The notes under the pieces: generated by a model
What the model saw: only the letters and a program-made list of their open reading frames with translations
The model's database searches: none
What the model was told of the DNA's origin: nothing
Shown here: positions 1-10,779 of the stretch, one piece after another
Numbering within the stretch: the stretch's first letter is position 1
Layout: each line of letters starts with the position of its first letter
DNA from: Nymphaea colorata
Taxonomy: Eukaryota > Streptophyta > Magnoliopsida > Nymphaeales > Nymphaeaceae
Direction of reading: 5' to 3'
DNA: 64,000 nt
NCBI RefSeq assembly: GCF_008831285.2
Contig: NC_045138.2
Span: forward strand, 35,827,115-35,891,114
Translations under genes and position numbers: made by a program

Positions 1-398
1 CCAAAGCTGCAAAACTGCAACCAGAAGAAGCAACTTTTCAACTAACCATGTAACAATTTCCTTATTATTCCTATTTCTAAAGAAAATAATAAATCCCAGA
101 AATATCATCTCACTTGCAAAAAAGATGTGCAGGGACATGAATCTGGGGAAAAAATTACAACAAGCAATAAAGGCAAGCAAGGAATGATTTTTCCAATAGC
201 CGCTCAGTGGAAGGGCAAAGGGATTTCCTTAAGTCATTTGATGCACAGAGCTTGGCGCTGGCTAGGTTGACTGGCTACAAAGGCTAAGTTGATGGAGACT
301 TTGTAACTGCAGCGACCAGCCTAAAGTGAAAACCCTGGGCAACCGCTGACAGGCACATACCATGCACTTTTACCTCAATATTTGAAATTAGTCATTAA

Positions 399-598
399 GG
401 TTGTGCTTGATCACCATGGATCTCAGATCCGCAGTGATCTCAGATCACTGCGAATTTGAGATTGGCGGGTTTCAAATCTGACATCAAAGTGTGGATTTGA
501 AATCCATGTCCATGACAGAAGCTGACAACTGTGGTTTTTAGCTATCACATATTTGAGATTCCCTCGGACTTGAGATCCATGAGGAATCAAACGCACCC
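399..598. mobile_element. 200-bp Tourist-like (PIF/Harbinger) MITE
   Basis: The element is bounded by the trinucleotide TAA at 396-398 and again at 599-601, the target-site duplication typical of Tourist/PIF elements. The two ends are imperfect inverted repeats: the left end starts GGTTGTGCTTGATC and reaches CATGGATCTCAG; the right end read in reverse starts GGGTGCGTTTGATT and reaches CATGGATCTCAAG. A 10-bp perfect hairpin (arms 430-439 and 443-452) lies inside. There is no coding capacity. It lies in the terminal intron of ICMT. Confidence 0.7.
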
Positions 599-984
599 TA
601 AGGTTAGATTGGCCAAATTCAAACTGTTATTATTTTCAAAGAAACAAAAAAAAAAAAAAAAAAAACCTTGAAAAGAAAGACAGGAAGCATTCAAGTATTT
701 CTCAAACGATATAAACCTGTTTTGCTAAGCACATGAACATGGTTAAGCAACAAAAGAATGACTTTGCCTTAGAGGCCAACCACCAGGAAAATTTATCAGT
801 CAATAAAGCGAGGATGGATGTGTCAATCGCCAATAAGTTAGGAATAAAAGTGTATTACTTCCCATCCGTATTTGGTTTTATGCATATTGTGTAAACTTAT
901 TTATAGTTTTATACATTTCATATTTACTGTGTATATGTATAATTGCATGTAAAGGTCTGAGTATTTTATCTCTTTGTGTGTACT

Positions 985-1016
985 CTGTGTGTGTGTGTGT
1001 GAGAGAGAGAGAGAGG
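985..1016. repeat. Compound (GT)n(GA)n microsatellite
   Basis: A run of GT dinucleotides (985-1000) passes directly into a run of GA (1001-1016). It is about 70 bp past the donor of ICMT exon 3, inside the terminal intron. Confidence 0.9.
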
Positions 1017-1083
1017 GAGCAGGGGAAGAGAGACTGTGTGTGCAAAATGTGATGTCTATGTTTGCAAAGCATGAGAAACATAC

Positions 1084-3830
1084 CGTATCCGTCTTGAAAA
1101 GAAACACCATGTAACAAATGTAAATCCAACAATGCAAATAGGATTGCAGAGCATGATTTGAGTTCCAATTGCCCAAATGAAAAAACCACAATACCCTGGA
1201 TGACGTACGAACCTGTGAAAAGCATTGATTCATATAAATTTCTTATAATAAAAGTTTGCTATTTATTATAAAACACCTGCAGTAATGCAAAACACACATT
1301 GCTTTAAAATGTAATAAACTGACCAGGATGAGCCTTTGGTCCATCCATTGAACTATCAACAACATGGTGATATAACAACTAAAAATTTATCTGAAACTAT
1401 CAACTTGACGTGAACATGTAATTTTCATGATATCTAAGAGAAGTCTGCATAAGACAAGCCTGATTGTCAAGATGGTCCTGTAAAAATTCAAAACTAATGA
1501 ACATAATTGGCAGTACAAAATATGACTTAACTAATAACTAGTGTGCTATGCAAATAATGAGATATCATGCTGGTACACCCAAAAAGGGACACAGCTTTGC
1601 AAGCCAGTCACCTAGATGAGGAATTCAACCCAAAAGAGCAACGAAAAGAACAGTGAGCAGTCCATGATCTGTCTGATAATTATCGAACTAGCTTTCATAA
1701 GGAAAATAAATGCACAAGTTTCTTACACACGGGCATCATTCTACATATATTGAACTACATTGTCATCTGCATCATCCCATTTCTTGCCACTTAAAAGAGT
1801 CTATCTTGTTGAGCTCCACCTGAAATATTTAGATCTGGTATAATAGTTCCTAGAATTCCATTTCAATATTTGAGCTTTAATATCCATAGAAGATTAACTC
1901 ATATGTAGTTAACAGCTGTCACATTTGTGCACATTTAAATTTTTATTAATTCATATTTCAGTTAGTCATTTCCTTTGATAGGTGTCACCGTTCAAATTGT
2001 TATAGATAGTGCATATTTAAGAAAGTTTCCTTTCATTTTTAAAGTAATAAATATCAAAATACCAGCACCTTTGGCAACATTCGGCCTATAACTTGTTTAT
2101 GTCTTCAACAATGATTAGTGTCAAGTTCTGGAGAACACCTATAGACTGAGAGCCACATACCCTACAAACTGAGAACAGCAGAAAGCATGTCTGGAATTTC
2201 AACCAAGAAACTACCAAACTACCAATATAAATTATAACCCACCAATAACAGAATCAAAATATTGCAGGATAATTTTTATGTTTATTAATATTTCAGTTTT
2301 CCAGAGTCTTCTTATGTGACTACAACTGAATTACCTATAGCTTGTGAAAAGAAGTCCTACACTAGTACTTCTTCCTTCCCATGATGCAATTAAAATCAAT
2401 CTAGGACGTAAAATGCTAAAAAAATCACATACGAAAATACTAGCAAAAGGGTGCCATTTTCTGGCGTTGCTCAAGAATCTACCAGCAGGATTGACAATTT
2501 ACTTACCTATAGATTCCATCAGTTACCAACTGGTGATTTTCTTGATAATATATTCTGATATTATGTGTGAAAGCATTGCCAGCAGTTATAACAGCAACTT
2601 TACGAATGAGCTCCCCGATCACAACCAGTGCAAGGCCTAGATTGCTCACCCACCATTGTTCCTTTAGTTCTCGAAATAACATAAGCTCTGCCACGTACTC
2701 GATTAATGCACAAATCATTGCAAGAAGATATTGCTTGCTGATTAAAAGTGCTGCATGGTCATCGATATTTTAGTTACCAAGATGTGGCATGCATTGACAA
2801 GAAAATTGGACATAGACGAAGAATAAAAAGACTAAGAAGCAAGCGCCACCAGTATCTTTCAAATACCTTTTAAAATCATCTAACTAAAATACTTAACCCA
2901 AAAAAAAGAGACTTTAGTGATATTTCTTATGACGAATAGCACTTAACAGTAAACTTCCTGGACTTGAAAAGGCAGATTCGCTGCCAGTGGAGAACCCCAG
3001 TTTGTTCGACACTAAGAAAAAACACACAGATCAGACTTACAAGTACAAAGGAAATAATAACATCTTCCCGTATAGGAGAATGTACTATCTTCAGCCATAG
3101 GATTGAGATACTAAGATATGATTTCTTATACAGCCCCTTTTCTTCGGTAATAACTGTCTAGGGTATTGGAAGTTGATAAATATCAAAGCCACCTAATCCT
3201 TAGAGGGTGAATTCAGCATCTTCCAGCAACGCAGTATTCCAAGTTCAACTAATCTTCCTTGCATTCCATAACACCAACATCTGCCTTCCTTTTCGCGAAA
3301 CTTTTCGAACTTCACTCTCCTCTTACCCATTTCTTGTGTCAAATTAACGAGCTTTTGTGCTCGTGAGTTGAACCCCTAATACCCCGTTCCATTTATTCCT
3401 CGGCGCAAAACCCTGGTGCACTCTCTGTCGACCATAAAAAGCACCCCATTATCTCATCCTTGATGAAGAAAAAAAAAAAAACGGTGAAAACAGAACCCTA
3501 GACGCCCTTCAACTCGAATGGCTTCAAAGACAACCTGGTCTGATTTCGAAATAGAGAAACTACCCACTTGTTCTCCTTTCTTCTTATTTTGGTGGACTAA
3601 CAGTTTAGCAAATTCAGTTCACCGATTTTCATAACCCACATACGAACAGCACAGTGTTGAAGAGGAAGGAGAGATGAAGGGTCGAAGAGTAAAGGTGGGG
3701 AGGGTGACAACTCACATGAAGCGTTCACTCTGTGCCGGCCGTGGAATCGGACGGCGAGGGCGTACTCGGAAGCGTGGAAGAAGACCACGGCCGCCAGCAT
3801 CTGCAGCAGCTGCCTGCACCACGTCTCCAT
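1084..3830 (-). CDS. ICMT: Protein-S-isoprenylcysteine O-methyltransferase (ICMT), 3' end outside window
   Basis: Coding exons on the minus strand are 3830-3716, 2750-2507 and 1212-1084. The first starts at METWCRQLLQ and the joins keep frame at NAS|SLLISKQ and GIYR|FVRHPG. ICMT is an ER multi-pass membrane enzyme that methylates the C-terminal prenylcysteine of CaaX proteins after prenylation and proteolysis, using S-adenosylmethionine. The family signature is visible: FFHASEYALAV in the first membrane segment, EQWWVSNLGL, ITAGNAFTH and the cofactor-site segment RHPGYCGFFIW. The last exon, normally YEE...FFG...VPSGIPF, is not found before base 1, so the terminal intron is at least 1083 bp and the gene is cut by the window edge. 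Donor and acceptor sites are all GT-AG. A longer in-frame ORF runs upstream of METWC, but homologues begin near this methionine. Identification is confident; the exact start is slightly less so. Confidence 0.9.
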
Positions 3831-5202
3831 TGCCTTTCTTCTCCCTCGCTTTCTTCGAGGGAACTGGCGAAGATAGAGACCAAAAACGACGCCCGGAGGG
3901 CCTATATTTTCTGAATCTTCCACCTTGCGTCTTCCTTTCTTAATTGCCAGTCCAATAAAAAGGGAATTGACTGTGACAGGTCAGATAAATGGTGGGATAT
4001 CGACCGAGTTGTGATGGACCTTACCTCGAGACTTATCATGATCTGCCATTATCATATCAAAGGTGAACCCTCGTACCTGCACCATTTTCCAACACAAGAT
4101 CCTATCATTCTAGATACTGAACAAATTCAAACAGCATTATTTGCAACGGAACCAAAGTCATGGAACAATCAAGCAAGATAAACGTTTTACATAGGTAATT
4201 TTGACGTAGATTTGAACCATTGGATGTGGTGGGAAGGGATTCACTTCACCTCTCGCAGACCGCCAAATGGCATTGCCACTAAGGAAACATAAGCAATCAA
4301 ACAAGAACATATGCATGGAACGTTTCATCAATTTAACTATCCTTGAGACAGATCCACTAACACTTTACACTTTTTTATTGTTCATATTGCCCAACGCCCT
4401 TTTGTGATCCATAAACCAGTCTTGAGGTCTGCATTAACATAGTTAATCAAACACAATACTATATATTTTCTATCATACGTGTCACTAACGTTAATTGTAT
4501 TTGGCTTTAACATTATATACCACAAACAAGTTTTAGTTTACACAAGTAGGACGGACCATCTGCTAGTGCAAAAATAACATAATTCTAGTCAATACTTCTA
4601 AAATCCTTCTTTTGTAGGACCCGCCGATCCACTGTTTAAACAAACTGTGGATATCTGCAACAATAACTGAAAACACGAAGATCCACATTTGGTTTTGGAC
4701 CTCAGATATTCTGTTTAACAATAGTGTTTGATTTCATATCAAATACAGGGTCTCATTAGGGGGATCTGGAGCAGATCTGGCTCGGACTATGGACAAGGTT
4801 ATTTAATACCCGAAAACAGCAAGGAATCCGGAACTATTGCCTCGAATGGGACCCGATCCATTCGCGGTCGCCAGCCATGAGGATGAAAAAAAATTATTTT
4901 CGTTCTCTCAAATTCAAAAGTTTTCCCAGAGCGGAGCGCCCAAAAGGCGAGCATGGGAATCCCGAACGCCGATAGGCCGTTAGTCAGAAAAATCTGACGG
5001 TGTACCTTCCCGCCCACCGTCCTTCTTCCCACCAAGAATTTCGAAATCCTCCGCTTCCGGCTTCCCCCAATCCCCTCTCCCCCCTTGCCCTTTCCTTTTC
5101 TAGGGTTCATATGCACAGAGTCGAGAAATCTCCCTCTTTTTCTCTATCCAAAACGATCTGTATTTCTTTTCCGACGTCCTGAAGCTTGGTTCGGCGAAAG
5201 CG
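3831..5202. other. Divergent ICMT/NSE1 upstream region
   Basis: The ICMT start codon (minus) and the NSE1 start codon (plus) face away from each other across about 1.37 kb, so both promoters and leaders must lie here. The NSE1-proximal part (about 5000-5200) is pyrimidine-rich, as plant 5' leaders often are. A short upstream ORF of 23 codons with a real ATG runs from 5111 to 5182 ahead of NSE1. I see no other gene. Confidence 0.6.
5111..5182 (+). promoter_or_regulatory. Upstream ORF in the NSE1 leader
   Basis: ATG at 5111 opens a 23-residue ORF (MHRVEKSPSF...) that stops at 5182, 20 bases before the NSE1 start. Whether the transcript includes it is unknown; if it does, it could lower translation of NSE1. 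Confidence 0.4.
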
Positions 5203-8200
5203 ATGGCGGAGTTGGATTGGAAGCACCACACTATCATCCAATCCTTGCTCTCTCGCGGCCCTCTCAAAGAGTCGGCCTTTCGATCTCTCTTCGCAGATGT
5301 TACCGGCAAGAATCCAGGTCTTTATCTTTCCCTTTCATTCTTTGTGCAGGATACTTGATTATCCGTTCTCCGGTGGAAAGCCGGAGAGCAAATGTGTTTT
5401 GTTTACATTGGAGATGTTTGGCTTCTTTGTTTGACTTTCAACTCATTGTGTTCGGTGAGTTGGGAGTTTGAGCCAAGAACACGATGTGAGTGGAAAAGAT
5501 GTTTGATGGGATCATGCTTTCTTCTCTTGTTTGCTTTCTGGTCGTCCACGACCAAAGGAGCAGCAAAGTTATATAGGAGGTTGGACGATGATGGATTTTG
5601 ACGAGGACATTAATGACTGGTATCGACAGGAGCTTTCTTGCTCTTGGTGCAGTTTGAGATGATTATCTTTTATGCTTTTTTTTTTTCCCTTTGGCTTCTT
5701 TGTTCGGTTATCAGGTTTTTGTCCTAACTAGTCAGGGATGCCTATAAATAGTTAGGAGGCGATGTCTTTTGTGACTGATGATCAGGAGGAAGAGGAGGAC
5801 TATGACCTCAGGTCTCTCCTTTTCCTTTGTGGAACATATTTGTGATGGTTTCTGTATGTTGCTTGGAAGCAAACTAGATAGCAATGGAGTGTGAAATGGC
5901 ATTGCGGAAACTTGGATGCTTGAAGCATCCCTTTGAGGATCTGGCTTAACGGAGTTCGGTGGAACGATAATCGTGTGGACAAAAAGCTGTCATTAGAGCA
6001 CTGCTTTGGAACAGGGTATCTAGACAACGATAAGTTTGTCTTAGTTTATCTGACGCCTTCCAATGTTTGGACGTGCAAGTGTCATCAACACGTAGCATTA
6101 CGGTTGGGGTTGGTAACCCAATTTTCTGTTCAATAAGTCCCGAGTAAGTATCCATTGGCAACTCAACAACCTAACAGGAACGGTCATCAGGCTCCTTTCA
6201 GTGCATGGAGGGCGCTTCGTTTAAAACCAAGAGGAGTGGGCAAAACAACTTCGGTTTTCGGCTTTTCGAGCCATTATTCTTGACGGAAAAAAATACATTG
6301 ATGTTGCTTCTGTTAGTTGTTTAACTATGCGGTTTCCCTTTTTCCTGTCAGTATGAAAAGCTACGTCCTACCTGATCAGGTCTTCTAATGAGTATTTTGT
6401 ATAGGGACCTATAGGAGTACCGTATTTAGTTGTATTATTGGATCTCATACTCGCATGCAGTGGTTGATTCTTATAATTGATGGATCCATGGTAAGTATGA
6501 CGTATAATTGAGGTTAAGGTCTTGATAAGCGTTTATGTTCTCAAATTCTCCTGTTGGGTTACTATTTTTTTTTAGAGTTGGCAAATCTAATTCTTGCATC
6601 TAGGAAATAGTGTTCTCTAGTGCTAACTGATATGAGAAAATTGTGTGTATGTGTGTGTGTTTTTTTTCGTTTATAACCTGTATTTTCTCTACAATAAGTT
6701 GTAGAACAAGTAGGTACTTTTTTCGAATATCCATAGGAATTGTTTATTTGGTCGTGGAGAGATGCCATTGTCAGTCATTTATAACGAAAACATGAAAACT
6801 AGCCTCTTTTCGTATTCTCATTCAAGCAGCACTGTTATCCTTCTTAAGGATTCTTTCCATCAATTCTCTTGTAGTTTTCTCTTGTAATTAGGAACCACGA
6901 GGTTTTCGTTTCTCACGAATAAACACCAAATCTTGCCACTGTATCTTCTCTTCAGTAAGATTTTAGACGACAATGCCGTTCATAGAAGATCTATTCTATT
7001 TGTTACTGCAGGTCGAAACCAACAAGTCTTCAATGACTATCTTCGTAAAATAAACAAGGAGCTTGCTTATGTTCAGTTTGAGCTAAGGGGTTGCAGAAAT
7101 CAATACGATGGAGAAGTCTATTATGGTATTGTTAACACTATTGCTGATGAACAATCGAAACTTGGAACAAATTACTCTGTACCACAGATTGCATTTTTCA
7201 AGGCGGTGGTAAGCTTGCATTAGATGTTGAAGATTTGGTCTCTCTGGTGTGAAACATATTAAATTGTTATTACAAAGTGAAAACTCTGTTTCTTATAAAA
7301 TGAACGATTCTGTCCATTGTAAACCTTTGTAGGTACAGCTTGAAACATATATTTTTACTGAAAAATGTTCTTTTATTAAGCTCTTATTACCTCCTTCGTT
7401 TGCTACTTATGTTCTCCCTGATCTATCTTCAGTGTGACAACTTGTGCTCAGTATTGCTTCAGATATCTGATTTCTGTGTCCCTTCCTAGTTTGCATATAC
7501 AAATTTAGAATTGTGACTTAGGCCACGCAGTTTATCCTAACAACACCTGTTATCAAATCCCTTAACAGACTGAAATTACTTCGGTACCTGTCATGCCCAA
7601 CCAATCGCACAATTTTATTGACAGCCAAAATATGCCTTAAACTTTTGTGTGTATATGCATATCTCACGTTTTGTTTTTCTGTGCAGATAGAGGCAATTTT
7701 GCATGAATCAGGGGCTGAAGGCACCATATCTCACATTTCTTCTCTCAATGTTCGCCTGGAGAACAAGGTATACATGCACGATGACTTCATGCTCTCCAAA
7801 TTCCGTCGTCTCTATTAATGATGTACGCAAAAGTTGCTGCCCCGTAGAACATGTAGGATCAATGTTGTCAATCTCGGTATTGGTGTCGTCTAAGTTTGCT
7901 CATTGTTGCTGTGAAGTGGTCCATCCTCATGGCTCGTAGTGGCCTATTTTCCCTTTTTCTGATTTTTAAAGTAGCTAAAATATTTAAATTGATCCAAAAA
8001 ATAAAAAAATATAGGCATGTTAAGACTCCACATCTTATAGGCAAGGAGCTGATACTTGGCTGATACATACCAATACACTCTGATTTTAATGACACTTATA
8101 TAAGATAGTGTCACGGCCTATAATGGTCATGACGTCTCTTTCTTCTCGTGGAATATGGAGTGTGTTCACAACGGTTGATGCCTGTAGTGGTGGTACTTGC

Positions 8201-9807
8201 TGTTTTTTTCTTCTGGTTTATTAAAAATATCCAACTTTTTTTATGACCAATCCAGAATTTGTAGTTCCACCATATTCTTTTACACTAGTGGTTTTAATTG
8301 GAATCTGTTGCTTCTGAAACTATGCAATTTATACTCTAGCTGTACATCTATACTGTACATTTATTGCTGGTGTTCTCTAGAGTTTCACTTAGAACGTTAA
8401 CAAGATTTCTATTTGCTAAAACGGAACTTCGAGATTTGTTCTTGAAAATGAAAGCCTGCTTTTGAATAAAGCAGTAAATCCATTTTCAGTATGAGCTTTA
8501 GGTCTTCACATTTCTTTCTCAGTTTATATCATAATGTGGTATCCTAAATGTTCTTTTATCCGTGGAAAAGGGCTACGTTTCGTCTGGCCGATCCTTGTCT
8601 GTGTTGCGGCGTGGCTTTGTGTGTTATCCGTTCTTGGCTAGGATTAGAGCTTGGAGGAAGGGGCCATTGTGGAGCGTCGCATAAAATATCTGTTGCTACT
8701 CCTTATTTTTCCGGAAATTATTGAAGGTCGCTTCTTTTTGGTATCAGGCAAGGCAATCATCTCAGGCTGGTAGTTCTCAGGCGCCCTCCTCCTTCAGGCA
8801 GTTCTCTCTTTCACAGAAAGAGAAAACTCTTTACGATCTAATCCGTGATGGATGGCTATGCTCTACTGAGAATGGAAATGTCGGTATTGGCATTAGATCT
8901 TTTCTCGATTTGCGTAGTTGGTTCCGCTGCAACGACATTCCTTCTTGTGATGTCTGTAACGAAGCTGGAGTGAAGGTGTGTCGTTTTTTCTACTTTCTCG
9001 AGGCCTTTGTCTGTTCCCTCTGGTCCTTTATGACATAAATTGAGCAGTTTCCTATTAGGTTCAGCAAGTTAATTTGGATTTGCTTCCTCGCATTAATAAT
9101 CTTCTTTATTCTATTCTCTTTGGCAAATCATTCTTCGTCAGGCGGTCATGTGTCGAAATGAGGATTGTGCGGGGCGCATTCATTCATATTGTTTAGAAAA
9201 GAAATTCTCTCAGGAAGGGGTATGCTCTCTCTCATATTCTCTCTCACATACACACAAACAGAGTAGAGACGCATGTACGCACAGTAAATACACGCACGCG
9301 CGGTCACGCATTTACACATACCTATTGGACTATGCACAAGGCGGGCTCACGTTTGATATCGTCTTTTAGGTAGCAAGAGTTTGCCCAAGTTGTGGTTTTG
9401 ATTGGCCATATGGTAGGGAAAAAGTTAAGCAGGAAGACGAACTGAAGATACCATCACCTGATGCTGCCGGTAGTCCTGCCATGACCAAGCGGGTTAGGAG
9501 TTGCAGGGTTGATGCCACGGACAAGCCCCCTATAGCCAAGCGGTTGAGGAGTTGCAAGACTGAGCTTGAAGCTGAAGTCAATGTGGCAGAGGATGAATTG
9601 AGGGTTCCATTTCCTGATGCCACTGGTAGTCCTACCATGACCAAGAGGGTCAGAAGTTGCAGAACTGGCAGGGCAGGTGATCCCGACAAAAAGCTGAGAT
9701 GCAAAGTAAAGATTGATGTCGGTGTTGAAGTAGATCCATCTGGGTGTCCCATGCAATCTGCTCCCCAGCAACCGAGGAGGAGTTTAAGGTCTGTCCGTAG
9801 CAGGTGA
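5203..9807 (+). CDS. NSE1: NSE1, RING-type subunit of the SMC5/6 complex
   Basis: Exons are 5203-5317, 7012-7208, 7687-7767, 8748-8975, 9142-9219 and 9370-9807, all GT-AG and in phase, giving 378 residues. NSE1 pairs with NSE3 and NSE4 in SMC5/6, which acts in chromosome repair in the nucleus, and its RING-like domain supports ubiquitin ligase activity. The N-terminal winged-helix part begins MAELDWKHHTIIQSLLSRG and continues YLRKINKELAYVQFELRG. The variant RING shows a C4HC3 pattern: Cys198, 201, 211, 216, His221, Cys224, 238, 241 (CDVC, CRNEDC, HSYC, CPSC). The start ATG opens the conserved N-terminus. The protein is longer than usual (roughly 310-330 residues as I recall), because the last exon adds about 130 residues of basic tail with three KR[VL]RSC[RK] motifs. 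The function call is firm; the tail has no assigned role. Confidence 0.92.
9458..9664 (+). repeat. Internal repeats in the NSE1 tail coding sequence
   Basis: A stretch coding PDAAGSPAMTKRVRSCR is repeated 156 bp downstream as PDATGSPTMTKRVRSCR, with a diverged third copy (IAKRLRSCK) between them. The similarity is visible at DNA level, so it is a duplication rather than simple compositional bias. All copies are in frame. Confidence 0.8.
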
Positions 9808-10779
9808 AACAGTTGTCTTCCAATAACCTGGAATGGTGTACTTATTGTCTTGGCAGTGTCTATAGTTCATATTGAAGGAAAAAATATACTGAATCCTAGT
9901 CACGGCTTTTGTAATTACAAACTGCATTTCGTTTTCCTTTCATAATGCATTTCGTCAGTTTTTCGTATTTTTTTTCTTTATTACACGAGGGGTTGATACT
10001 TTGGTGGTAAAAGTTAAAACCCTTTGTGCAGAGAATTGATGTCATAGTTGCTTGAACCGCTGCTGTCCGTTTTTCAGTTGAGACTCAACTCCACCTTGCC
10101 AATTGCTTCTCTCTTGTGGGTTTTGCCTTTTTCAATTGGAAGATGATATAATAAAGAAATCCTGCAGAAATTGCCCAAAAGCATATTGAATTTTGTAGAA
10201 AGCAGCCAAGACCTCTGCAGCATTAGGAATTGATCTTGATCCTGGTCGGAGCGGAATCTAATTCGGGTGGACCAACTTCTTTAGAATGCTTACAAGATGT
10301 CACTTACGTTGCCATCCTCGGCGCTGCTCCTAGACTAGTATGGACCGCACAATTTATGTCATAATACTAAAAGCTGATTGCAGCTTATGACGGGATCCGT
10401 TCTGTGTTATCTCGAGACAATGACTCGCCAATGGCCAAAAAGCAAAAGGGAGAGAAGACAGCATGGATAGCAATTTATGGTTCTGAAAGTTGGCGCGCTA
10501 GCCACATACATGAATGCCGTCTGCAGTATTGCAGATCAAGCCTGACCTTCACACATTACTATTCTTAAAACTGAATCTGATCTTCCTTATATGTAGCCAC
10601 CGATCATGATTCATGGACCATTGCCACTATCTGCAAGCAGATGGCACTCTATCAATAGGAGCTGCCAATCATTTCCAAGGAGCGCTAAGCTTCAAGAAGA
10701 TGCTGTTTACTACTGTCATCTCCATCTTTCGTTGCCCACCTAGCATAGTAAATAAATTGCACAAGTATCTAGACAGTTG
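9808..10779. other. Convergent intergenic stretch, NSE1 / PQ-loop gene
   Basis: The two genes end toward each other here, so the stretch should contain both 3' UTRs. AATAAA-like signals occur (for example near 10151 on plus). I see no coding signal or RNA gene. Confidence 0.5.
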
